The notes under the pieces are model-generated. The model worked only from the letters and a program-made list of their open reading frames with translations, was not told the origin of the DNA and searched no databases. A stretch of DNA of 64,000 bases from Siphonodentalium dalli (lineage: Eukaryota > Mollusca > Scaphopoda > Gadilida > Siphonodentaliidae), in NCBI GenBank assembly GCA_032622095.1, contig CP136067.1, positions 55,839,899 to 55,903,898 of the forward strand, given 5' to 3'. The position numbers were made by a program, and so were the translations under genes. This document shows positions 47,061 to 59,490 of this stretch, piece after piece. How positions within the stretch are numbered: the first letter of the stretch is position 1; every line of letters starts with the position of its first letter.

Positions 47061-47829
47061 GACCGTCGCACATCGGGGGAATTTATGCGACCATCATGTT
47101 CTTATGGGAAAATTACTCTAGTTTTCGAATTCAGAGGGCGCCGAGCCGAGATAGGTGACAAAATATAACTTTTCACAATGTTTCATAGGGCACCCTACCT
47201 AAAAAATGACATATTTTCAGAGGTTAACAGGCATTAGCCAACTGGTTAACAGGGCATCAAAATCGGAAAGATTGTAAACATATTTGCAAATTGTGGAACG
47301 AATGTAGACACTTAATCAGATTCAACATCGTTTTCCTGCTTTCGTTCTGATTTGGTGACTTCGTGGTAAAGAATGTAACGAGGCGCGTCAAAAATGCATG
47401 GCGATTCAGACAAAGTGTCGTGTGTTAACTCTGTACAAACATAATATATCTGCCAAATACTTCCAAGTTATATACTTTTGGAAATGGTAGGGTATTCCCT
47501 GTATAAAGATGTCCCTACTTACATTATATCTCTCCAAGTATTAACATAATAGACAAAAACTTAACCCTCCCCCAATTTCACAAATAACCACATAGATGCG
47601 TCCATGCAGTTTGTGTCCACCAAATAAATTGACAATGCACAGTTTACCTTGTCATATGGTGTAGAATCATACGGGGACACTGATAATGTAAAACATCGTT
47701 CAAATCCTTGATTAGGAAGGTAATCAAATCCAAGATGGCGTCCAAGTTGGCCGCCAAGTTTTATATTGACACTCTATACACCAGATGTATGCTAACCGGA
47801 CTAGATCATCGCGAGTGCTTTATATAATA

Positions 47830-48209
47830 CTAGCCGATGAGCCCAACGTTGTCCGGGGTATTCAAAAACCAAATTTCAAGTCGATAGCTCTACCCAGCCC
47901 GACGTTGTCCGGGCTATTCAAAAACCAAATTTCAAGTCGATAGCTCTACCCGTTTCCGAGATCTGGTCTGCACATGCGCGAAGCTGGCGTCGCACGGGCT
48001 CGGCGACCCGATACAATTCGTATCCGGGGCAAGATACATTCACATAGCAAATTTCAAGTCGATAGCTCCACCCGTTTCCGAGATCTCGTCTGCGCATGCG
48101 CGAAGCGGGCGCCGCACGGGCTCGCCAATACGACAACGTCGACCGCCTGTATAAATGACAGACAAACAAACATACAGACAGACAGAGGTCTTCAAAAATA
48201 TATATTAGA
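47830..48209 (-). mobile_element. Helitron, member 1 of a tandem pair
   Basis: On the minus strand it starts TCTAATATATATTTTTGAAG and ends with hairpin GCCC..ACAACGT..GGGC, TCATCGG and CTAG. The body holds units of about 122 bases ('gcaaatttcaagtcgatagc', 'cccgtttccgagatct', 'gcgcatgcgcgaag') and a CAGACAAACAAA tract. Its 3' flank is T. Confidence 0.83.
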
Positions 48210-48719
48210 CTAGCCGATGAGCCCGACGTTGTCCGGGCTTTTCAAAAACCAAATTTCAAGTCGATAGCTCCACCCGTTTCCGAGATCTGGTCTGCGCATG
48301 CGCGAAGCTGGCGTCGCACGGGCTCGGCGACCCGATAAAATTCGTATCCGGGGCAAGATACATTCACATAGCAAATTTCAAGTCGATAGCTCCACCCGTT
48401 TCCGAGATCTGGTCTGCGCATGCGCGAAGCTGGCGTCGCACGGGCTCGGCGATCCGATAAAATTCGTATCCGGGGCAAGATACATTCACATAGCAAATTT
48501 CAAGTCGATAGCTCCACCCGTTTCCGAGATCTCGTCTGCGCATGCGCGAAGCGGGCGCCGCACGGGCTCACCAATACGACAACGTCGACCGCCTGGTCAA
48601 ACTACACACACGTACCAAGTTTCGTCCCGATCGGTCGAGAATCGCAGATTTGTATAAATGACAGACAAACAAACATACAGACAAACAAACAAACAGAGGT
48701 CTTCAAAATATATATGAGA
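48210..48719 (-). mobile_element. Helitron, member 2, directly abutting member 1
   Basis: Starts TCTCATATATATTTTGAAG after an A on the minus strand and ends CTAG at 48210, immediately followed by the TC of member 1 with no spacer. It has one more 122-base unit than member 1 and an extra 'ccaagtttcgtcccgatcgg' segment. Confidence 0.83.
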
Positions 48720-48965
48720 TGGCATTTTCTTCGATGGAGTCTGTATCTTATTGCGTATAAGGCAACTGGCTACGCAAAACCGATGATGGAGACCAAAATG
48801 GCCGCCAAAATAAACAGAACTGTTTCGATAAAACGACCAACTTCTGAGTTGCAAGAAAATCGCATGGTATGACTGTTGTAGCTTATTTGTTCGTTGATAT
48901 ATGTCATTGTGGCCAACGTGATCCGTATCTGAAGAAACTAGGGGCATTAAGATAGTAACTGTTCA

Positions 48966-51900
48966 GTAATTTCTCCAAATAACGACATGATATAATGTCA
49001 AATTGCCTAAATAGGACCGAATTTCAACCTGACATCCAATCATTTGGTGGTATATATGTCAATGTTCTGCTACACGATGCTACAACTGCAAACAACCACA
49101 TTAGTATAGCAATAATGGAAGCCATAATGCCGAATAAAACATGCCTATGCACTAATAGTTATATATTCAATTATCAACAACTAAAGGAGTTGTTCCATGC
49201 TAGTAGCACATCAGACCCGCAATCATAAACCGTCTGGAGATAACGGACCTATCTCTATTCCCGATAATTGCGGATATGTTGTTTATACGAAAAGCTTGGG
49301 CAACTTTGTTCACATTACCCCGCTAATGTTGTCAATTGCTTACCATGGTAGTTGGTTTCTACGTTCAAAGAAGTGATGTTCCAATGTAATAACGGACAAT
49401 AATCACCAGCAATTTAGACCGAACTAAAATTGTTTTCTCTTCATTTCCTCGGGGTGCCACCACGCACGGAAATGGGTGTCTGCATAAGCAGTTCTAATTC
49501 GTATTTGTTTAGTACTTCTCAACTCTGAGGATTTAGATAACAATGAACGGTTACAGGCTCATTGCAAATACTAATTTTATGAACTATTCGCAGTGGCAAC
49601 CGATAGCTTAAACCAATTTCCCACCAACGTACTATGTTCATGGGTGTCTCAGTAGTGGTTGTAAAATTAATGTGGTTGACGAGTCAGTTCACAGGTTTGT
49701 GCCCTCACTTCCATATTATTTTATTTCACACCGACAGTTCAAGATTCACGTCGCTGTCGCAATATATTAATACATATATTGAGCCTTTTGTTATGATGTT
49801 CATCCATTTCGTCAAGAGACAAAGAAATGATAAATTTCTACCATATCTTATATTGGATAAGGCCTACCCATTCGTAGACAATTTCTTCAGACATTTAACC
49901 ACCGATAACATGATTTCATCATGCTAGTAATTATCAGCACTAAGTAACATAGTACATCTAGCGGATCTACACAGTCGGGTGACACGATTAAGTTGATATA
50001 CGGATGATATGTGAACATAATTTAATCATTAGCTGTCAACTCGGGGAACACTGTAAAACAGTTGGTTGGCACATGTGCACGGGCATTTCTGTCAATTACG
50101 ATAAGCCGAGAAGTTGCGATTCATGCGCGGGCTGCAATTGCACGCTTGTTAGTCCACTGCATGTGACAGTATTGTTGGATTCAATTGACCTGACCAATCA
50201 AATGATGAAATCAAGTTACTCTTCAGCTGGATACGTGATTGTTCCCAACACGTAATTGATTATCACAAGTAATTTATAAATGGCATGGGTATATATAATT
50301 GAAAACTCGACGAATTTTATTAATATTGGAACTAAATTAAAATTATAAGAAATAACTCTGTTTTCGATTTAATAAGGTGGTGAGTTAGAATCGACAATTT
50401 TGAAGACAAATTAACTTTAATCGCATAACCTTAGTCGAGACTAGATCGATTTATTAAATGTAACACTTAACTGGTTTTCAAAGGGAAAACACGTACCATA
50501 TTTCAACTCATGTTCAAAGTGTCTCGATCTAAATTCCCACCAAGTGTACACAGTGGAGAGATTTGTAATTTAATATGCTTGATGCAAACGGTGTTGCTAC
50601 TTTCGAAGTTTCATATGTGTGGTATACTATGTGTAAGTTTACTATATGCCTTGCCACCTGTCGCCGAAGAATCTATATTATGAGCAAATAGGTCCAACAG
50701 CCAGCAGATGTCCGACTGCGATTGTCTATATATGCCACATATTCAATCCAACTACAATAACTTGACAAGAACGTGCATCATTGTCGAATATAGGACCGTC
50801 GCCATATGCAACGGTGGAACATGGTTTGATTGTATGGTGCTCACATGGTAAACTTAGTCAAATTATACCGACCAATTACGGCTTCAAATTCCCAAATATT
50901 AAGCTAAACATAAGGATTCAAAATCAACTGTTTTCTGGGTCGTCTACTTAGATGAATGCCCACAATAACTACCACACCTATGTACATTATCTGATATCTG
51001 TGATAATCGCATGCTTGCATATGCTTTCGGTCAGATACATATAAATATTTCACGCATATCGTACAATGTATCCTGGGGAGAATTAACAGAATCATGAATA
51101 TTTGACATATGTCAGATAAATAGGTTGTTCCATTGCAGAAAATTGGCGATCGTGCCAAGGAGCTGCTACTTATTGTTTGAGTTAAAAGTACTCAATGGCT
51201 AGTATATTTCTCGAGAATGTCTTACATACACCTGTAGCGGATATACTCTATTTTGATCAGATAAGCTTTGTGTATTCTGAGTGGTCTTGTGTGGGTAGTC
51301 GCTGGGTGGACCAACTAATTCCGCGGCTATGGCTGGTAACATGTGACCAACGAGTTGTCATCCCGTTGGTTGAAATGGATTAGCATCAGCGAAAGGGACA
51401 ACTTTAGTATGACAAGCATCATTCTAATGCCTGAGCAACTGAGTATGTGACATTTTTAGCACGTCTTATAACTGTGTGGCTTTCTAAGCCATGTAGTTGA
51501 AATTTCATCTTTGGATAATTGCCTACATTGCTCCATACTGATATATAAATTGGATGATACGTACGTAATTCTCATAGTTGTGTACGCATGACGGAGAGTC
51601 GTGCGATACATACAGTGTGGGACCAACTTTCATGCATTCAAAATTCATGGGACTTAGCACAATCAATACCCAGGCCTCACACTCACCATTATCATTTAAA
51701 GCATTAGCATTTACAAATAAGCATAAATCCACGTGTGATGGGACCCTAGCAGCTGCGAGAATATAACGACACAGATACTTATTATGTCAGGTTTATTTGA
51801 GATTTGTTTCGGTTATTTCAATGGAACATCACTCCACTGAACGTGGAAACGAATGACCCCAGTACGCATTGACAACATTGGCGAGATATATAAACTAAGT

Positions 51901-52109
51901 TGTCCATCCTTTTCATACCCGCACTTATCAGGATTCTAAATTGGTTGTCATCGCTTGACGGTTTGTGTAAGCGGGTCTAATGAGCCATTACCATGGGAGA
52001 TGGGACACCTACATTGGTCATTGAGGATTGAATATGTATATTTAGTCGGCATTGTAGCTTCAATTCTTATTGTACTAATATAAAACTCATCAGTTTCATC
52101 ATCAAGCAG
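48966..52109. other. centre of the inverted duplication, no gene recognised
   Basis: About 3.1 kb of AT-rich sequence. Open frames at 48995-49228, 49634-49927 and 50004-50255 show no domain I know and no convincing splice borders. If the arms are the ends of one large element, this would be its interior, but no transposase is evident. Confidence 0.4.
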
Positions 52110-53095
52110 AAAAAAGGAGCAATTACTTTCTCAATGCCAACAGTTTTATCGGATTAGGATCACATTATCCAGAGAATATATGCACGAGCTACAAAACTCA
52201 TAGCATGCAGATGCTATTGCAACTCAGAAGCCGGTAATTTTATCGGAACATTTTTGAGTTTTATGGCCACCATTTTGGTCTCCATTATCGGTTTTACGCA
52301 ACCAGTTGACTTATACATATTACGATACAGCCTCTATAAAATAAAGATCAGTTACAATAAAGCACTTGCGATTTTCCATTCCAGTGTGCACACTCGTTGT
52401 GTACAGAGTGCCAATATAAAACTTGGCGGCCATCTTGGACGCCATATTGGATTTTATTACCTTCCTAATCTAGGATTTGAACGAAATCTTACTTTCTCCG
52501 TGTCCCTTGATGGTTCTACCCTGTATGATACTATAAAATATACATTATCGATGTTTTATTGGAAACAACCTGCTTGGATGCATTTAAGTGGATATTTGTG
52601 AAATTGGGGTGAGGGTTAAGCTTTTGTCGATTAGTTTACCATTTGGAGATATATATTACAGATATGAACATCATTTTGTAGGGAATACTCTTCCATTTCC
52701 AAAAATATATAACTTGGAAGAATTCGAGTTGACGCACGACACTTTGTCTGAATCGCCATGAATTTTTGACGCGTCATGCTACATATTTTACCATGACGTC
52801 ACGAAATCAGAACGAAAGCAAAAAACAATGTCGAATCTGATTAAGTGTGAACATTAGCCCCATAAATTGCAAATATGTATTCATTCTTTCCCATTTTGAT
52901 GCCCGGTCAACCGGTTGTCTATTGTCTGTCAAACCGCTGAAATGTGTCTAATTTTCGGTAGGGTACCGTATGAAACATAGCGAAAATGTATATTTTGTCA
53001 CCTATTTCGGCTCGGCGCCCTCTGAATTCGAAAACTAGAGTAATTTTCCCATAATACAATGATGGTCGCATATATTCACCCGATTTGCGGTAATG
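52110..53095 (-). repeat. right arm of the large inverted duplication
   Basis: Reverse-complement match to 47065-48965 without the Helitrons. The unoccupied equivalent of the Helitron site lies near 52345-52362. Arms are diverged with small gaps, so the duplication is not recent. Confidence 0.85.
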
Positions 53096-53099
53096 TTCA

Positions 53100-53560
53100 T
53101 ATTGGAATTATTATGTATACATGTCTTGACGGAGTCTCCTCTTTAAAAGTTCGTGCACACGGTCACCGGTCACACATAAACACCAAGTTGGCGGTAAACC
53201 GATTAATAATAACACAATGCTGATACTGGCTAACGAAACATGGCATTATATTCGTTTTACATTTTACAAACAAGTATAACCAGCCGAGATCGCCGATTAT
53301 GTACTCATTTATTGCCTCGAACTTGATAACTAAAATCGATCTTACCTCTGAAAACAAATATCTGACGAAGCCGAGAAAGTTTATATATAATTTAGGCACT
53401 TGTTCGTGTCCCTTTCTTGTGGCTTTACGTGAAATGCCTGCAGTCCGTTATCTTGAATGCTCAGTGACGTCATCAATAATAGTCTTCACGACACATGCAA
53501 CATTTTATATTTCGCTAAAATAAAGGGTGTTGTAGGGTGCCCCTGGCACTATAGCCATAA
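53100..53560. other. no gene seen
   Basis: A short open frame at 53299-53523 has no recognisable domain. Confidence 0.45.
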
Positions 53561-53619
53561 ACTATTATATTGGTGTTGGGGTCCTTCTTTATAAAGTTTT
53601 GGTACATGTGTAAGCATTA

Positions 53620-54310
53620 AGTATATTATATCTCGAACCCTTGACCGATTTAGGTCAAACAAATGGTGTTGTGTGGTTGCCCCCAGGGCACTCTAAATAT
53701 TCACACGGCCCGATAAAAAATGGCCGCCATCCAGATGGGTTCAACTAGTGCACCCATGCCTTTTCTCGGCCCCTTGACCGAGTTAGGTCAAACAAAGGGT
53801 GTTGTAGTGTGGCTACCGTGACTCTAAATATTCACCACACCCGACACAGACTGGCAACCATCCAGCTAGAGAGGTTCAAATATGGCACCCATACTATTTC
53901 TCGGCCCCTTGACCGATTTTGGTCAAACAAAGGACGTTGTAGGGTGGCCCACAAGACACACTAAATATTCACCCCACCTGATCCAAAATCGCTACCATCC
54001 AGATGGGTTCAAATAAGGGAACAATGCAATTTCTCGGCCCCTTGACTGATTTAGGCCAAAGGGTGTTGCAGGGTGGCCCCCAAGACACACCATCCCTGAA
54101 TCATTCAAGGGGCCTAGAAATGGAATGTGTGCCTCTCTGGACGGTGGCCATTTCGGATCGGGATGGGGTGTGTGGGCGAATATTTAATGTCTTAAGGGCC
54201 ACCCTTTGTTTGACATAAATCGGCCAAGGGCCGATAAATGGCATGGGTACCCAATTTTAACCCCTCTGGGTGGTGGCCATTTTGGATCGGGGTGGGTGTG
54301 TGGACAGAGT
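53620..54310. repeat. 140-base satellite, direct then inverted
   Basis: Direct units near 53630, 53765, 53905 and 54035 share 'cggccccttgaccga', 'ggtcaaacaaaggg' and 'ccatccagatgggttcaa'. From about 54110 the same words are reversed ('ccaccctttgtttgac', 'ggtggccattttggatcg'). Confidence 0.8.
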
Positions 54311-54954
54311 TTCTTGGGGGGACAATACAATACCATTTATGTTAGTGAAATATACCATTTTTCGTATATGTAATGGAAGTCACCTTCACGGAGAACGAAT
54401 ATATATCGTGGGAAATAAGTTCTGGTTGGCATTCAAAATTAGGTCGGACTAGCTCCGAATATGTAAGTGGTGCAATTAACTTCTGATTGGCTGGAATGAG
54501 ACTGCACGATTTGGGGTTGGCTGACACTGACGAACATGTAATACATTTTTTTAATACTGTGAATTCATTAACGCCCTCGGGTGTATACTGTCCAAGAGAT
54601 TCTAGATATCTATGGTTCGCTGGGCGTTTCATTTATAGATAATGTGTTTTTCCGGTTGTGACAATTCGCAGTATAGGTCCCTATTTGCGAAGATCTATTT
54701 GCAGAGGTCCCCGAATTCGCCTAAAATGGTCGAAATATGTTGATTTTAATGAGGGGACGGGTGCGTATATGTCAATTGATACGTACTTTAAACAAATAAC
54801 GACACGATCATCATAATAGTGGTTTGTTCTATAAATCATATCATCATCATCATAATACGGAACAAGTCTTGCGACTTTTCGTCCCAATAACATTATTTGC
54901 AATGCTTGTTTACAAATATATGTATCGTCATTCGATATTTAATTGTGAGTCACT
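54311..54954. other. no gene seen; possible LINE 3' flank
   Basis: Lies downstream of the minus-strand LINE fragment and may include its 3' untranslated part. A 'tcatcatcatcat' stretch is at 54840. Confidence 0.35.
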
Positions 54955-55545
54955 TTAACATATTACTTGTCGTCGAACTCGTATTTTATATAATAGAAGA
55001 ATGAGTCTATGTATATTAAATTGATCGAGTGTTGGAGCCTCAACAGCGAAGTCTGGCAGAGAGTTCCAGCTATTTACCACCCTCTGCGTGAAGAAATATT
55101 TTCCTATGGCCCTGTTAACAATGGGCATCTGTAGGTTTATATTATGTCCTCTTGTTCTTCCTGATGAATGTCTTTTTAATAGGTCACAGGCATTGATATT
55201 GTAATGACCATTCAACAGTTTATATACCTCGATTAGATCGCCTCTAAATATTCCATATTTTAAAGACATCAGATTGAGTCTTATCATTCGGTCTCGGTAG
55301 CATAGAGTTTTGATTTGACGAACTTCTAGTTTCGTTGCTTTTCTTTGTATTTCTCTAACACAATGCTTTGGTATTTGTGATGTGGGCTCCATGCAGAGTT
55401 ACAGTATTCGATGATAGGTCTGACCATGCTTATGTAGAGCGATTAGAAAGTGGCGATGACCAAGTTTGTGAAAGTTATGTTGACAATGCCGATGATTTGA
55501 GAAGCTTTATTGTTTCAGGATATTGTAGGGAGGCTAATCTGGCCG
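54955..55545 (-). pseudogene. CR1-like LINE reverse-transcriptase fragment
   Basis: The main frame (55392-54955) has REIQRKATKL, LKYGIFRGDLIEVYKLLNG, SGRTRGHNINL and FFTQRVVNSWNSLPD, the C-terminal signature of CR1/Jockey-type non-LTR retrotransposons. Upstream, in another frame, lies YISMVRPIIEYCNSAWSPHH, so there is a frameshift near 55360; a stop also precedes it. A dead 5'-truncated copy. Confidence 0.85.
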
Positions 55546-55856
55546 TGTCAAATTGAGCTATAGCGATGGGATATCTCGCATGACAACACATTTCGGGTTT
55601 TCGTGGGGTGTGTATTCGCTGGATGTCTTATAGTCGCAGTATGTAACGATTATGACTGCGTTAATTGCTTTCGATGTTTAGGTATGAACAATGGCGTGGC
55701 CATGCACTCTTGGGGGGAACACAATGCCTCCGATTTTTTATCCGCATTTAGAAGCTTTCTGGTGTGGTGAATGAGAAACCTGCAGTAATAAGCCGTAGTT
55801 TTTTGTAATAATTTGAAGGATTAGTTGTTTTAACGGAATTCTGAGGCGGTGCATTC

Positions 55857-55960
55857 ATGTAACCAATATATTTTATATTATAATTTATATTTATGGCTAA
55901 TAATATGATCTTGAAGGCGTTACCATTTCTGATTATGGTTGTCTTGTACTATCTGTTCTA
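55857..55960 (-). repeat. ACAAGAAAACC dispersed repeat, copy 4 (reversed)
   Basis: On the minus strand: 'acaagacaaccataatcag', 'aaatggtaacgcc', 'gatcatattattagcc' and 'ataaaatatattggtt'. It combines the ends seen in copies 1 and 2, so it is the most complete. Confidence 0.7.
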
Positions 55961-56006
55961 ACTTATAGCCAAGACTAAATAAACCATAGCACAGAGTTAG
56001 CATTGG

Positions 56007-56300
56007 GGAGCTCGATAGCCCAGTGGTTATCGCGTTGGACTTGTAATGTTGTCAATACACCAAGTTGGGATTTCGCCGCCTACTGGTCAGATATGTTGTG
56101 TGTGACTTAAGAGTCGTTCGCTTTTCAAATCTAACGACACGTTGTGACCCTTGAGTAAGGTCACTAGTACTGTGACGCTTTCGTCGTACATGGACGCGAA
56201 ACAGATACCTTCGCGTGAAGGTGCGTCTGTACGTGTCCCGCCATGCACGCTTGTGGAGTGAGTTAAAATGGCACCACACATTAGACTCAGTATCTGGGGT
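56007..56300 (+). mobile_element. tRNA-derived SINE
   Basis: The head 'gagctcgatagcccagtggt' with 'ggacttgtaatg' resembles tRNA-Thr(TGT). 56015-56025 (TAGCCCAGTGG) fits the RNA polymerase III A box; the B box near 56065 is degenerate. The body includes 'cccttgagtaaggtcact', a type of conserved SINE core. Stems needed for a working tRNA are broken. Confidence 0.65.
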
Positions 56301-56755
56301 AACAATGTGACTGTTAAAGTGCTTAGATACATGCGATTAAGGGGTTTCCACGCTGTGGTATGTCAGGAGGTGGAAAGTTTAGAATCTCAAAATTATGTTA
56401 GTTGTGTGCTAGAAAATTGCGAGTAGCCATTACCATGAACATCAATGATCTAGCCCAATGTTAGTATGCATGTCAGTCCACTCAAACTGGGAGCAATCAA
56501 CAATAGACCACCGTGTTAGAGGTAGCTGGTAAGCTGGGAATTTGGCTATGGACATATGACCTATGGATGTTCACTATTCACACACACCTAACATAATGTT
56601 GAGATTCTTGAAGCAGTATTGCACTAAATTAAATTGCCAATCGAGCCTTTTACTAGTTTAGATCATGTACTTGTTATGGCAGTTATTCATTTCCACTTAA
56701 TTCGTGTACTTGCTGAGAACGCTTTCCCCCCAAAATTCCCCTTCTAAAACTATGA
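56301..56755. other. no gene seen
   Basis: AT-rich sequence; part may be the SINE tail ('aaagtgcttagatacatg'). Confidence 0.4.
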
Positions 56756-56759
56756 TTAA

Positions 56760-56905
56760 AGTAATCTTTTCGTCGTCGTCGTCATCATAATCATTCCCAC
56801 CATCGTCTCGTCGCCCCGTTGCCATCATGGTTATCGCGGTTGCATGTCATTGTCATCATTTTCGTCATAATAATCACCATCGTCATCATATTCTCTGTCA
56901 TAGTC
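56760..56905 (+). repeat. degenerate TCG/TCA trinucleotide tract
   Basis: Starts 'tcgtcgtcgtcgtcatcat' and decays through 'catcgtcatcat'. Confidence 0.75.
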
Positions 56906-57335
56906 GCCGTCTTTGTTATAAACTTGGCTTGTCCTTTAGTTTTATCAATCCTAACTTCGTGAATATAGCAAGCTTTTCAGAGTGCTTCTGTCTTCACTTC
57001 AAAGCAAGTCTATCAATTTGTCATTACTCGGTTGCTCGTGATATAGTTTTGTTAAGTGTTTACAGTGGATGTCGGTCAATTCCTCGCACGTTAAAGTGGA
57101 ACTATGATTTTACCTACACCTGCATTAACCTGCTCAACCACATGCATTGAGCCAATTATTGACAGCATTTATGGGGAACGTTTTACGTAGAACATTGGAT
57201 GTAGTGATCAGTGATTGAACTTTTTTTATGTTAATTGTTTGAATTATTTATGTTAATATTCTATGACTAACGATAGGCCGACCACGATCGGCAGATGTTT
57301 AACCCATACTTTAGCGATAGTGGTCAGCTATTTTC

Positions 57336-59490
57336 AGCTTCGACGCTAAAATCCATAAGCCACAACTCAGTTAAAAAAACAGATCAAACCCAAATTCGAA
57401 TTATATCTGTATTTTGGGCTGAGAAACTCACATACCAAAATTACATACATCTCAATAAAATGAGATATATCAGATGAAAGGTATTTCTGTTAAAATATCA
57501 GGAATGTTGAGAAGTGTTCATTTTTAACTACAAAAATCCATACAAGTGTAGGAGGAGAAACCTGGAGATATAATAGGAGAATGACTACATGAAAAATATA
57601 CAAAAGCATAAAATTGATGACCAGGGTTAACAGGTTAACAGGTTAACTCTATAAAATTAGGGGACTGTACCAGGTATGTCATTTGAATATTGCATTGATA
57701 GGCTAAACCAGAGAGCTATGTTGGAGTTGATAAACCCTGAGCCAAAAGTGTCCACACACTATGGAAATGCAATAAACAACAGATGGCTATTAAAGTCATT
57801 TTATTTGTGCAGTACATTGATCATCAGATATCATATTATTGGACTGCGTAAGTTATAAAAATAGTGCTACTAAATGGGGTTCTCTTGGTCTGCTCATATT
57901 ATGAGAACATCCATACAAATGAATAGACTATTCCAATTTATACTTTTAGAACTGAATGGGATAGTCCATTGGTTCATGAATGGGTTACACCCTACTGCTG
58001 AACATATGATGGCTAAAAATAACTCTAATTCAATAAATCAGATTTAATTTTAGTCTCTCTTAGAGCTAAACTGATATCACAGGTAATTAATTGTAAGCTG
58101 CTGATTTTATCTTGTAAGTATAAAAATCTCAAAGCTGGTTAAAAATCTCAAATCTGTTCAATTCTTAGTTGAAAAAGGGCCATAACTCTGGTATAAAAAA
58201 ATCGGATCTAACCCATATTCAAACTCGATCTGTATTTTGAGTTGAGAAACTCACATACCAAATTTGGTTCCTATCAGATGAAAAATGGTTGATTTATCGA
58301 AGCATGCATGAATTATATGCCAAATGGCCATAACTCAGTTAAAAATAATCTGATCAAACCCATAATCGAACTCAATCTGTATTTTGGGCTGAGAAATTCA
58401 CATACCACATTCCAAATCGAAAAAGGGCCATAACTCTGCAAAAAAAAACTCGGATGAAACCCATATTTGAACTCGATCTGTATTTTGGCCTGAAAACCCC
58501 ATATACAAAATTTGGTTCCGATCGGATAGAAAATGTTTGAGTTATTGCATTATGCGTAAAGTGTCTACGGACGGATGGACAAACGACGAGTGGTCAATCC
58601 AGACGTCGACACTATGTGTACCATACTATGATATGGGTACACATAAAAACCAGAAAATTATTTAGGACAATTCATTGACCATTTGTATGGCCATATTTCA
58701 GAATCTCTAGCCAAATTGATCCTTCCATATGAACAATAATAAAAGGCCGCTCGGCCACAGTGTCCCCCGAACCGGTGTCTTCATTTGGAGCGGAGGCTTT
58801 GTAGAAGTATACTATATGGATAAGACACTTGTGCATTGTCTCACTACTGACATGCATACAAATAACCAAATCTAAAGTCAAAATATAACCTCAAATTGGC
58901 ACAAAATGAAGAAAATTACAAGAAAAATTGAATTTTCTGAGTCGAAATCTGAGAAAAATCATCGGATCAAACTCAAATTCGAACTTGACCTGTATCTTGA
59001 TATGACTGATCCACATAAAAACGGTATTTGCAATTAAAGGATCCAAACTTGAGATATCATCCGGAAACCGAAGAAAAAAGTGAGAAATTTTCTAAGTAAA
59101 ACAAGTCGAAAAAGGGCCACAACTCTCGCAAAAATGGGCGGAGCATACCCATATAAGAACTTGACCTGTACATAGGGCTGATAAACTCACGTACCAAATT
59201 TGGTTCAGATATGATCACACAAACTGAAGTTATCATCCTGAAACCAGAAAATTACAAGATTCTAAGTAAAAAAAGGGCCATAACTCTCGCAAAAATGGGG
59301 GGAGCAAACCCATATTCGAACTTGACCTGTATTTTGGTCTGATAAACTCACCTAAGAAATTTGCTTTTGATATAATAACCGAAACTAAAGTTATCATCCG
59401 GAAACCATTTCCGGACGGACGGAACAACGGACGGACGGCACAACACACGGACGGACACCGGCTATTTTAATAGTCCCCTGAATTTTTTTT
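57336..59490 (+). repeat. AAAAAGGGCCATAACTC repeat family, block 1
   Basis: At least six diverged units near 57340, 58165, 58310, 58410, 59105 and 59270 share 'aaaaagggccataactct', 'aactcgatctgtattttg' and 'aaatttggttccgatcgg'. Two units end in 'cggacgga' tracts followed by sequence such as 'tagtcccctgaa' and 'ttcgggagacaaaaac'. I know this family as common in mollusc genomes; its mechanism is not clear from sequence. Confidence 0.75.

Larger units (their letters stand above)
47065..48965 (+). repeat. left arm of a large inverted duplication
   Basis: Inverted with respect to 52110-53095. Shared markers: 'gaaaattactctagttttcg', 'aattcagagggcgccgagcc', 'gccaagttttatattg', 'accaaaatggccgcca'. 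This arm holds the Helitron pair (47830-48719), which the other arm lacks. Confidence 0.85.

Noticed and set aside
47830-48240. hammerhead-ribozyme-like CTGATG/CCGATGAG stem at Helitron ends
   Set aside because: The GAAA core that must follow the stem is missing, and the same bases are explained by the Helitron 3' hairpin plus CTAG.
56007-56080. possible functional tRNA-Thr gene
   Set aside because: A box and anticodon-like loop are present, but the acceptor, D and T stems do not pair and the B box is degenerate; it fits a SINE head.
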